A DNA stretch of 64,000 bases from Haliclystus octoradiatus (lineage: Eukaryota > Cnidaria > Staurozoa > Stauromedusae > Haliclystidae), in the NCBI GenBank assembly GCA_916610825.1, contig OU744447.1:16413751-16477750 (forward strand), in the 5' to 3' direction. The translations under genes and the position numbers were made by a program. This document shows, piece by piece, positions 1 through 12,200 of this stretch (positions are counted from its first letter, which is position 1; the number at the start of each line of letters is the position of its first letter). Under the pieces are notes generated by a model, which was given only the letters and a program-made list of their open reading frames with translations, did no database searches and was not told the DNA's origin.

Positions 1-227
1 AATCATACTAAGCAAGAGAGGAACAAGAATTTAAAATTCTAAAGCTTAAAGGAGCTAAATTATGCCTGTATATTAAACAATTTTAATCTTGGTTGCGGGC
101 TTGGTTGTTAACGGAAAAGGTTTGACACAAAAGCAAGATATTAATGATTTGAAAACTATACGAATTTCAAAACTAGAACATCCCCTGCAAATTACAATTA
201 CCTTGTAATCAACAGGCATTTTATACC

Positions 228-276
228 CTAAACAGAACACATCCCCGTCCTTGTACATGTATTATGCTTTCTCCGC
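228..276 (-). CDS. KIAA0319L: Putative last coding exon and short cytoplasmic tail of the KIAA0319-like gene
   Basis: After a clear acceptor (ttgaag, on the minus strand) the frame reads R-RRKHNTCTRTGMCSV and stops at TAG (228-230). The basic start fits a juxtamembrane stop-transfer segment. The tail would be only about 16 residues, much shorter than in vertebrate KIAA0319. Alternatively, a weak donor inside this exon (gtacaa, after KHNT) could lead to further exons beyond the window. Transcript evidence is needed to choose. Confidence 0.5.
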
Positions 277-3200
277 CTTCAATACAATTCAATGATTCAT
301 AATCTAATTACCTTGAAAAACAATAACATAGAACCCATGCCATTCCAATAAAAACAAGTAAAATACCAAATAAAGAAACAGATACATATAAAATACTCCA
401 ATCTGAAAAGCAGAAAACAAAGAATGTTCAGAAACACATCTGAAAATGACGTTTAATATGTTCACATGGCCTGTTAATTAATTAAGACGACCTCTGGGGA
501 CCTTCCTTTTATCCGCCAAAGATTTGTTTGGCTTGGTACAACCACCAAGAAAGTCAAGAAAGAGGTGCACGGTATCGAAATTAGATCATCATAGATATCG
601 GAGGAGAGGTAGGCTCCAAATCCAAATTGCTGAGCTTGATATCACGAATGAGAATTTCCGATTCGATTAGGAATTTTTAAAAACATTTTATGAGAAAGAA
701 AGTCATGTAGATGCTTGTAAAAGTGGTGCTAGTTATAATACAAAGCAATTGGCGCACAGTTTCCTATGAGCTATTGAGATTTGGCCCACTCGAGTCACTT
801 CAGGAGAAAACTCAAAGGCAAAAAATACTCGCTGAGGCGGCTCGTAATTTTCTGATGCCTTCCCGTTTTCTTCTTACGTGCCTCTCGTTTGTGCCAATTT
901 CTTAACAGTACATGTATATAACTTACCACAATTGCTTTCCATAGCAGCAAAGTTTGCTTTAAATATATTACTCATCCAAAAACTATCACAGACACATTGC
1001 TTCGTATTCTTATCACAAATGCCGTGACCAGAACAGTTATTCCGACAGACTGAAAAGAAAAAACAAATCAAAAACATCAAGATATTACATTAAAATTATT
1101 ATAGGGAATTTGCTTAGTATCTCTGTTTGGTGTAAGGTGTAAAGATGTAAAGATGTAAATTGGGATATTAAGCAAGGTAGGAATATGGGAGTTTGTATGG
1201 AGGTTGGAGAATAGAAATCAATTGTGGGGGTATTAAGCAGAGTGGGACATTTAAAGCAAGGATATTCGATGTAGTGTATATAGAGATCCCGGATTTTCAG
1301 CACAACTAAAGAACTGAGAATGGAAAAAGTCTTATGAAAAAGCTATGGAACTTCATCAGACATTTGATTAATAAATTAAAACTTGTATAAATCAATAAAA
1401 AAGTCACTTGCAACAGTAGGTGGTTTTTATTGTTTTGCACGACGTTTTGGCTAAATCGTTTGCCATTTTCAACCAGAAACGTCTTGAAAAATAATAAAAA
1501 CCCCGTTACAGTTGACCTTTTATAAACAGTTTTCGGATATTTAAAGATTGACTGCTGTTCCTTTTATTTACTGATCAGGAAATGACCCTACAGAAATTCT
1601 GTAAAAAGAATAAGTGTCATAGCAAGCCATTTAACAGGTCTTTAGGGGAATATCCATACTGCATTTGAACCCACTAACTTTTGAGGTAGGCCATCATTCT
1701 CGTCCTATCATCTATTTTCAATAAGCCTGTTGGGACTTTATTGTCAGTTTCTTGTTTTTTATTGTTTACTTTTCCCAAAAGTTCAGCCTTCATAATAACG
1801 AACAGTGAGTAACTTACCATACGGTTGAACAGATAACATTTTATAATCGAATAGTGTGCCATGGTAACCAATCTTTTGTTTAATCATATCAGCAACTATT
1901 CGACCATCCATTTTCCTGTCAACATTTTGAGCCTTTACATAGAATAACAACATCATTCCTTTGCCGTAACCAGCAGCACGGATCCAATCCACAACGACAT
2001 TACCATCATCAACGTTCAACAGAACAGACAACTTGCGTAGGAGTTGTTTCTAAGAGATAAAAGAGTGAAATTATTGACTTTCAATCATAATATGAAGGAG
2101 ATACTGAATTAATTTTGTATGTCTTGACTACTGACTTTTGACAGACGGATTGACCGTGTATTGATAATCTCAAACAATTCAAATATCCCATTACTTATGA
2201 TAGTATTGAAATAATATGGGGGTAATAATTGTGCTGTGAGCAAATGATATGAAAGTTTGAAAAAGTTGTGACAACATTTTTCTAAGGCTGCACAAAATAA
2301 TAATATATAATCCATACAAAGCTCTGTGTAGTGACCACCATTCATGCATTTGGACATATTAGTTGCACTTATCGTGTTAAGGTTGTGGTGTTCATTTTAT
2401 TATACATGGATTCTTTGTGAAAGAAGAAAAGTGCAGGGGATGGATATCAAAATGAAGGGTTTTCCAGGCAACATAAAAATTCATATAGAAATGTTCATAG
2501 TAGCATGAGAATGCATCCATCTCTTCTTTGTTCCATTTAAATTACCTTGGACACAACTCCTTAGAAAACAATGAATCAATTCACAACTTTTAGTCAGGAC
2601 AATATCAAAGATGTTTGGACTTTTCGTCATAATTTTGATAAACAAACATTGTGGAACAGTGTTAAATTTTAATCAAAATCATTGGAATTTTTTAATCAAA
2701 AAGATTTGGCCTGACTGAAAACCAATCGTTTTGAGCCAAAATAAACCAAAAACTAAATCAAATGATTGGTCTATCAAAAACATTACTAATATCACACTTA
2801 CTTTGTTTTCTTCTGAGAACTTCAAAATATCAACATCAAGATATAATTCAACTAGGTGGAGACTATTCGCATCTAAGAAAAGTAATTAAAAAAACAATGA
2901 ACACAATTAATTTTAGATATATATTTTCCAAGTAAAAATCAGTGCAAATGGGTTAAATAATAGATCCGTGGGTGATATTTCATGTTTAAATTATGAAAAC
3001 TGAGATCATCTATAATTATATTTGTCGTGAATCGTCAACAATGATATCTTTTTGTTGCCTTTAAATAAGATTTTTAATGTTACAATTTGACTGTTATCGA
3101 AAATGATTATTACTAATATTCCCACTACAGTTTCTTAATGATGGAATGACCATGTCATGGTTTGATTAAACTTAATGATAAATGTTAAAAACAACGAAAA

Positions 3201-6200
3201 CTTCAAAAACAATGTAGCATTATTCACAAAATCTAATTTAATAATAAAGAAAAAATCTGATCGAAAATGTCAGTCCGATCTGAAGGCTGAAAGTCAATCT
3301 GAATCCGATGCAAAATCCAATTAGATCAGATTAGATCGGATTAAACCAGATTAGATCGGATTGGGTCGGATTCGCACACCTTTACTTGCAATGGTTTAAA
3401 TAAAATTCATAAATCAGTAAACTTATTCATAATTTATTTATTCATAACAGCTGGCTAATTAAAATTTTTTTTAAAGATCTTGAATCATACCATAGCTTAT
3501 CAAAGCGTGCAAGAGTCGTGATTAGTTAGAACTATTGAAAGGCCGTGTTTGCTGCATCATCACAAATGACATGGACCATGGTATCATTCATGGTCATTGA
3601 TTTAGAAACCTGATAAGCTTTTTCACAGGACTGATTACAATATATGGGAACAAGGTAAAATAGCAATGTGTTTGAAGTATGTACATGGAAAGTTTTACAA
3701 TAATAAAAATGAATGATTAACTAGAATTACTTTTTGAGAAATCGCTATACAATGCATTAAAAAGAAACCAAAGACGTAAAAATCTTGTCGTTAAAGATCT
3801 TGAATATGTATATACAATATACATTTCCCCAAACAAAATATCTCACATTGTTCATCACGACTAGTGAGAGGTAGAGCTACAGGGAAATTGCCTCAAAGCC
3901 ACCTTTCCATGGGCCCACTGCGAAGATACTATGCTGTACTCCTGATATAAAATCATTGTTTGTCTTTCCTATAACGGGCTTCTTCAAAATAAACCCCAGA
4001 CCCTTAAATCATCAACATTTTTTCCTAAAGCAGGATCCATTGTTCCTGCTAGACGCCTAGTTATATCAAAATGTCTGATCTCAACCCTTACCATCCTTGA
4101 CAACTATTGTTGCAGAATCATAGCCAACTAGTCCTTTGTTGTCTGTGACAGCTAGAGTGAATGTATAAACGCCCTCAACGAGATTAGCCAATTGGAGGAT
4201 TGATGTTGTATCACTACCATTGATTATATCCTATGTAACAAAGAAGCAAAATATTACAACAATGTTAATAAGCAATCATGTATGGTGATGTATTATACCT
4301 ACAATAGTGATTTGCAGTGCTCTTTGTGTAGCAAATATGTCAGCAGGCGTAATTGGAATATTTTGTCAGTAGATGCCTATACTGCATGCTGCTTTTATTA
4401 ATGCAATTGAGTTGAATCAATTCTATTGTTGATCACAAATATTTTTGATGAGATGATGACAAATTTAATTGAAATAAGTGCTACAGCCATTCAAAAATAT
4501 CTTACCCCAGCAGCAGGGCTAGATCCATCACGTGACCATTGATATGTCACAACCCATTGGTCATCTTTTGATTTTGAACCATCCAATCGTGCGGCTCGAT
4601 TTGGTAGCACTACAACAACATCTTGACCAGCGTTGGCAATAGGTGGAATATTAGCATCTAAGAACAACAAATAATTGACGGATTTGAAAAAATGAAAACC
4701 CTATTAGGTTGATTCTTAAGTTAAGGCTAAATAAATTACAACATATAGGGCAAAGACTTTTCTTCCAAAGAGGTAGATTTTCAAATATTACGAGATACGA
4801 GCCAAAATCAGTCAGAAGAGAGCGAGACCCTTAAAGAATGTTAAAATGTAGTCAATATTGATTTCGTTGAATTTTCTTTGTTAAGCAACGGTAAGTACTA
4901 AGTAAGGAACTCTTTTATGCCTATATACAAAGTGTGCTTACCTTTTTTAACATTGACAGTTACTGTATCTTTTGAAGAGAGACCTCGTTCATCTGTCACT
5001 ACTACGGCAAATACATATTTCCCTTCAATTAATTTTGTCAAATGAAGTTTAGGTTTATCTTGACCTTTCATCGCAAGAGACTTTGGACCACTGCAACAAC
5101 AACAACAAAAGAACACTATGAATGCTTGGCACAATCAATAGATAAATCACAAACCAAGAAACAAGAGTGACAGCGTGGAAATTTTGCAATCTAAGATTCC
5201 ACAAGGATAGATTAAATCCCGAAAAAAAAGATTTTTCAATGATTTACAGGCCAAGTTTGAACATAGCAGTCAGAACAAAATGATAACATGCTCTACGATT
5301 CTACAAGGCAAAACCGTCTGTCAGACCCTTGGTATATATACATGATTTCAACAGAACACAGATCCTGAAAAATTAAAATTAGGTCCGGTAGACTTGCTTC
5401 AAAACAACATGCACGGAATGTTACCTGACTTTTTCCCATGAATATTTGACTATTTTTTGATCATCTGTACTTTTACTTGCATCGAGTGTTGTGGAATCAT
5501 CTGGGTATACCAGATCCTAATAAGAAAACACAATGTTAGAAATAGTTCTATTCCAATTATAATAAAAAGTAAGCTGATTACAAGACATCCTCAAGTAATT
5601 TAAAATAGGTTGAAATCTACATCATCTTTGACATGCGATCAGAAGATATATCGATATTGATTGGTTGGTATCTTAAAGGCATCAGGCAAATACAACGCAC
5701 ATCCACTTGGTATAAATTAATAAATTAATTAAAATAATAAACTAGAACACATTTGGCATGACAGTTAAGCAAGAAATGTCAAAAAGATATAAGCCTAAGT
5801 GAGACAGCCTGGGTTAAAAATATATTTCAATGGTGTCAACACAGTAAATCCTTTAATACCTTATCAGGACCAGCATCAGCAACTGGAGGAGCATTCTTCT
5901 CAGGTTGAACAATAACAGTAACTTTTGATTCTGCACTTTGTCCAGAAACATCAGTTACTTTTAAAATGAATGTATAATCTCCGACTACAAGATTTGAAAC
6001 TTTCAATGAAGGTTTCCCAGTCCCCTATGGAATAACAAATAGTTATAAATTATATGAAACTAGCCTAATTGAAGTGTGATGGCACCACATTCAAGCAAAT
6101 TTAAAATACTCTGCTTTCAGAATAGAATTACATATTAGAATAAGAGAGATAAGAGGATATTCGCTTACTGAAACTACTTTATGGTGTATTTTAGTATTTT

Positions 6201-9200
6201 ATTATCTCATTACAGATTCCTTATGTTCAATAAAAAGCTATGTAACTCAGCTTCTGTTTTATAACTGTGACTTATTATATCTGAAATAAGCCTTCAGTGT
6301 TTTTATTGGAAAGACAAGGAGTAAGTTGCTAACCGTTTTAGTATAAAAATTAGTTTGGGTAAAAGATGTTTCGACGAAGTTTAAATATAAAATGAATATA
6401 ACTGAATTAAATCAGATATGAGAATTCAAAATTTAAAAATAGTCTGAAATCTAGGATATCTTGATAAATTTCAATGGGAAAGAGTGAGAAATAGAGTTTC
6501 ATAAAGGTAAAAATAATCTGAAATCCGCTAAAAGTCTGAAAATTCTCATGTCAGATTAAATGTGGTTAAATCAAAGATTTAAGTGAAGTTAAAATGATGT
6601 ATGGTGTGCTACTGTTAGGCTATCTAGGACCTGTTTATTAGTAGCGGAAGTGAACAAGATGCAATGATAAAACCGCAGCAGGTTAGCGGATCGACTACTG
6701 AAGCAATACGAGTCGGTGAGTGTAACAGTACCCCTTTGTATGTGTGCGCATGTCCCAAAGGGCTGGGTGTGTCAATCACTCTTGCCATCGTGATCTAGCT
6801 TGCTAGTTGCTTTTGAGAAGCTCTTGAATTTTCATGTTGCTACCTCTTTGAGAATCGTGAAGATCTTGCTTTTGCAAATTCCGGGCATATCACTCTACTA
6901 CATACTATCATGTGCTACATGTGCAATAACATTTTCCAATTGTCTCATTCAAATGCAATGTGGCATCCTTGTGACATCAAGGTATGCCGATGCTAAACTG
7001 CACATTGTCATCACTTTATTTTATGTGCTATACTGCACTTTTTGAGTATTGTGCTATACTGCACTTGTATAGTATGTGCTATACTGCACAGTACGGAGTA
7101 TGTGTTACACTACACAGATTCATCATCATAGATTAGTATGTGCTACACTGCACATTATGGATTTTGTGCTATACTGCACTTGAGGAAATTGCTATACTGC
7201 AATGAGGCTAACCGATATTGCAACTGATCAGTCTTGCCATCGTGATCTAGCTTGCTAGTTGCTTTTGAGAAGCTCTTGAATTTTCATGTTGCTACCTCTT
7301 TGAGAATCGTGAAGATCTTGCTTTTGCAAATTCTCCTATCGTTATCTATTTAAGCACTGGTTGCTGTTCTACTATATTTACTCATATTTATCCTGTTTTA
7401 CTATATCTACTCATATATATCCTGTTTTCCTGTTTTAAAACATCATTCATCATTATTTAAACATTATCTATCATTCGTTGTTGGTGGTTTATTCTGGATC
7501 GATATCTACTGTATTAAAACGTCAATAAAGTATAACAACTATGCCTGCTCAGCGAAAGACGAGAAACTCTCGTGACGCCGCTTCGGCGTTGCAGTCGCCC
7601 TCAACCGTCGTTGTACCAGAATGTGGAACTTCGTTACTTTCTGCGCAAGATCGACAATCTATCGTCAAAGAAGTGGCACAAGAAGTTGTCCAATCTCTCC
7701 AGAGTATTCTGGCCCCTCATGCCTCGTCGACAGCTACAGCGGTTCAACAACCAGAAGGTATGTCTGAATGTCAATCGGTACCGAATTTTGTGGACACGTT
7801 TACTATGCCAGTCTCAGCTACCGATGCTGCTTCCGCAGTGAGTTCTTCTCTGTCCAGCAATCCTCCCCCTTTATCAATGCCATCAACTAATTTGTCCTCT
7901 CACATTCAAACTCAAACTGCCGTCGCCCCCCAGAGCACTCCTGTCCTTCACCAGCCGTTTATTTTAGGGCCCGGCTGTTCGCCAGTGCCGGCTAAGCTGG
8001 TAACTCAGATAGTGACCGGGAAATTCATGGATATCGGTGAGCTCTTACCTTCAGAACTAACGGAGAGCGAGCCGGAGCCCCAAGTCATGCTCAATGGCAT
8101 GCTTGTTCTGACCACTACCCGAAAGAGATCACGGCGAGCGACGAATGACATATTGTCATGGGTTGAAGCATTCGGGATATACATGATGATTGCCACTACT
8201 TACTGTCCGCCACGCTAGCGGGATTTATCCCTTTACAAACTTCTAATAATTAGAACATTCCGCCAGTTCTCTGGCCACTGTTGGTTACATTATGATAGGG
8301 CATTTCGAGAATATGCGGCTGCAACACAACTCACAGACTGGTCGTTGTTGAATACTCAATTATATAGTTTTCATACGGCGGGGTCAGCTGCACGTTCTGC
8401 TAGTGTTGGCAGCGCCCCAAGCTCTTGGATTCAACAGCAGCGAAACACAAACACACAGCCCGTACGGGACTCTCGTATCTGCCGGTCGTGGAACGATGGT
8501 CAGTGTGCGTACAAAGAAGGTTTGTGTCGCAATGTACATAAATGCTCCAACTGCAATTTCAACCACCCATTTGTCAACTGCCTCCGTAAGGGCGGGCCTT
8601 CGACCAACTACAACAACCGCAATGCCAATACAAAGACTCAAAATAATACACAACGTAATTAATCCATTTAGCAAAGTAACATAAGGACATTCTATGTGAT
8701 TTAAGCTGTCAGGTTGTAGCAAGTCACAAGGAATGCAACAACAATAAAAATAGTTTTTTATACTTTTTGTTATCTTCTAACAACAATAATAATTCAAAGA
8801 TTGTACAATGTCCTAATCTACTTTTAATCTATCTAAACTTTAATCTACTTAAATATTACAACAAATTTTGTAAACCAAAGGTTCAGTTATCAATTATCTA
8901 CACTGTTATGTTGCTACTATCAATTGCTCACAATATTGAGATTTGATTTAGTCGTTGTTGTCTCTTGTCGTCTTTTCATTCTGTGGTCGGAATTGTGTCC
9001 AACAATTATACAATTTCTTAAACGATAAGTCAATAGGTCAGGTTCAGGCGCCGTGTAACATTATACTCTTACATACTCAGACCTAACTAAGTCGACTAAC
9101 GGATATAGCAGGTCCACCAACTTCAGCATATAACATTCATTCATATAAGTATGCAATTTCTTTCAACCAAAGACTTACAGCGATTCTTTCGAAACCTTAC

Positions 9201-12200
9201 GGTCTTTAGGCGCAAGGAAAAAATAATAAGAATAATATAAGGATCAGAAAAAATATAACCTTTCCCAGAGGCTCTGTCTAGGGGCCTCCCAGGCTAGATC
9301 GGGTGCTGTAAGTGTTTGTGTTCAGTTTTGATTGTAACACGAGTAGCGGCAGGGCCACGTGACAGAGAAACCACAATTCACAAGAAGGGAACGAAGCAGC
9401 AAAACAATAGAGCAAGTTACATGTGCTGCGGTGAAAAAAAAAAAAAAAAAAAAAAAAAATACCACCATTTAATTAAAACGAACTACAGATCGCGACTTGC
9501 ATCATTTACTTCTCTCAAAACATTGAATCAAGAAAGGGTTTGATTGGATTAATTTATAGTCAGATTGCTGTTATAATATTACCGAGAAAATCAGTCTTTC
9601 GATCGTAAACAAGGCGTTATTCGTCGATTCATAAAGAAAAACAAACACTAAATGAACGATCAAGTCAGGTCAGAGGAAATCATAATTTTCTATTAAAATT
9701 GAAAACAACGAAAAATAAGAGCAATTTATTGCTCTAGCCTGAAAAATCGGTGTGATTTCGCCTTCAGACATATGGGGTGTAAAAATTATTCCCAAGCAAT
9801 GACAAGGGAAACTGGTTAAATTATGAAATATTTATTTTAAAAGGGAAGAGAAAAAATACATCATATTACAGCCGGTTTCAGGCTTTATTTAATAATAAAA
9901 ACAAAAAACAGAGCTACCTTGTGAGCTTCCTCGTTTACACCATTTTGAAATAAGTAGCGATCATATATATAACAGATTTCCAACTCAACAACAACAGATG
10001 TAATGATGAATAAATAAAGAAAGAACGGGACGGGACGGGATAAATGAGCCACAAAATGGCTGCCGGCGAGGTCTAGAGTGTATAGTGTAGTGAAAACTTG
10101 ATATTCGTTTCTATTTTTTAGCAACCACTGGCTTACCATCTGTTCAGGAGGTCACACCACTGCGCGTGGGTCGTTTCGCAGAGCAATTGGCGAGTCACCC
10201 AGACCGCCAGTTTGTCGACTACGTGTTGAACGGAATACGACAAGGTTTCCGAATTGGTTTCCATGGTAACCGGAAACTGCGCTCTGCCAGTCGCAACAAA
10301 CCATCCGCGGAGTCTAATCCCACTGTAATTAATAATTATTTGGAAAATGAACTCCACAAAGGCAGACTGGCTGGCCCATTCACCAAATCCCCATTAACAG
10401 ACTTGCATGTAAGCAGTTTCGGAGTACTACCCAAAAAAAGCCAACCAGGGAAATGGCGCCTGATAGTAGATTTGTCTTCACCTAGAGGATTCAGCGTAAA
10501 TGATGGGATTAACAAGCAGGAGTTTACGCTAGAGTATATCACAATGGATAAAATAATTGGGATGATTAGCACCTGTGGAATTGGGGCGTTGATGGCGAAA
10601 TTTGATGTGGAAGCCGCATATAGAAATGTGGCAGTTCACCCATTGGACCGTCACATGTTGGGAATGAAATGGCAAGAGCAGTTTTTTGTGGACTTGGCCT
10701 TGCCATTTGGGCTTCGATCTGCCCCATTTATTTTTAACACAATTGCAGAGGCAGTGGAATGGATTTTACGCGTCAATCACAATGTATCTCACATTGCGCA
10801 CTATTTGGACGATTTCATATTGGTGGGCCCAGCAAATTCAGGCATTTGCAATAAATACCTCAGGGTAGCCATTAAGGAATGCACGGAATTGGGATTGCCT
10901 TTACACCCACATAAATTTATGGGTCCCACAACCATCCTTACTATTCTTGGCATTGAGCTAGACTCCACACGTCAAACTGCCAAATTACCCAATGAAAAGT
11001 TAGCAGAAATCCATAAGGTTATAAAATGTTGGCTAGGAAAACGGTGGTGTCAACGAAAAGAGCTTGAATCTCTGATAGGTGTCCTACACCATGCCGCTAA
11101 GGTAGTTTGGCCGGGTCGAACTTTCATACGTCGTATGATCAACTTACTGTGCTGCTTCCAGGCCCCTAATCACCGTATACGTCTCAACCAGGAATTCAAG
11201 TTAGACCTCGAATGGTGGAATTCATTCCTTAGCTCGTGGAATGGTGTAAGCTTTTGGCTGTATCCAGGCATGGAGGCGGTAAATGATGTGACAATCCAAA
11301 CAGATGCGTCTGGAGTAGTTGGCTATGGTGCCTTTTACGACGGACGCTGGTTTAATGGTTCATGGCAATGTTCTCAGGAGCCTACATCAATTGCTTACAA
11401 GGAACTATTTCCAATTGTGTTAGCTGCTCATGTATGGGGTGCATCATGGCAGTGCAAGCATATTTTGTTTCAATGTGATAACCAGGCAGTGGTGGCTATT
11501 GTAAACCACCGCACTTCAAAAATAGCGGACATTATGCGCCTTGTCCGTCACCTATTGATGGCAGCAGCCCACTTCAATTTCACGTTTTCATGTCAGTATT
11601 TGCCTGGTCACTCTAATTGTATTGCTGATGCACTATCTCGATTTTATTGGCAGGATTTCAGGCAATTGGCCCCATCAGCGCAACATCTGCCAACACTACT
11701 ACCACCTCAGCTGCTAGCATCGTTGATCTGAATGCCCTACAGCATCAGTGTCAGCAATACATGGTCAACAGTCTGGCACCATCTACCCGACGCTCATATG
11801 CTTCAGCACAGCGTAAATTTATAGCATTCTCTCATGAGATTGGGTATCCAAATCCGTGTCCAGCTAAAGAAAGCACGCTGTGCCTATTCGTGACAAACTT
11901 GGCAAAGTCAATCAATCATCAGTCAATCAAGGTATATTTGGCTGCGATACGGTCGTTGCATATTGACCAAGGCTTTCCAGACCCCACCAATGGCGCCTTG
12001 CAACTTCAGAAGGTGATCCGTGGCGTCCAATGAACACAAGGTTCCACAACAAAGCAGAGATTACCAATCACCGATCAATTGATGCTGGTCATACACAAGT
12101 CGTTAAACCCAAATATTGCTGACCATGTAATGTTCTGGGCTGCGTGTTCATTGGCGTACTTTGGGTTCCTGAGAGCAGCAGAGCTTACAGTGCCAAACAT

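Noticed and set aside
711..905. 64-codon plus-strand ORF
   Set aside because: It lies in a dispersed repeat that recurs at 24259-24552, with no domain and no splice context.
6800..7045. 81-codon ORF in the A1 repeat, repeated at 13133-13378
   Set aside because: It is identical because A1 and A2 are repeats. It is hydrophobic by composition and matches no retroelement protein.
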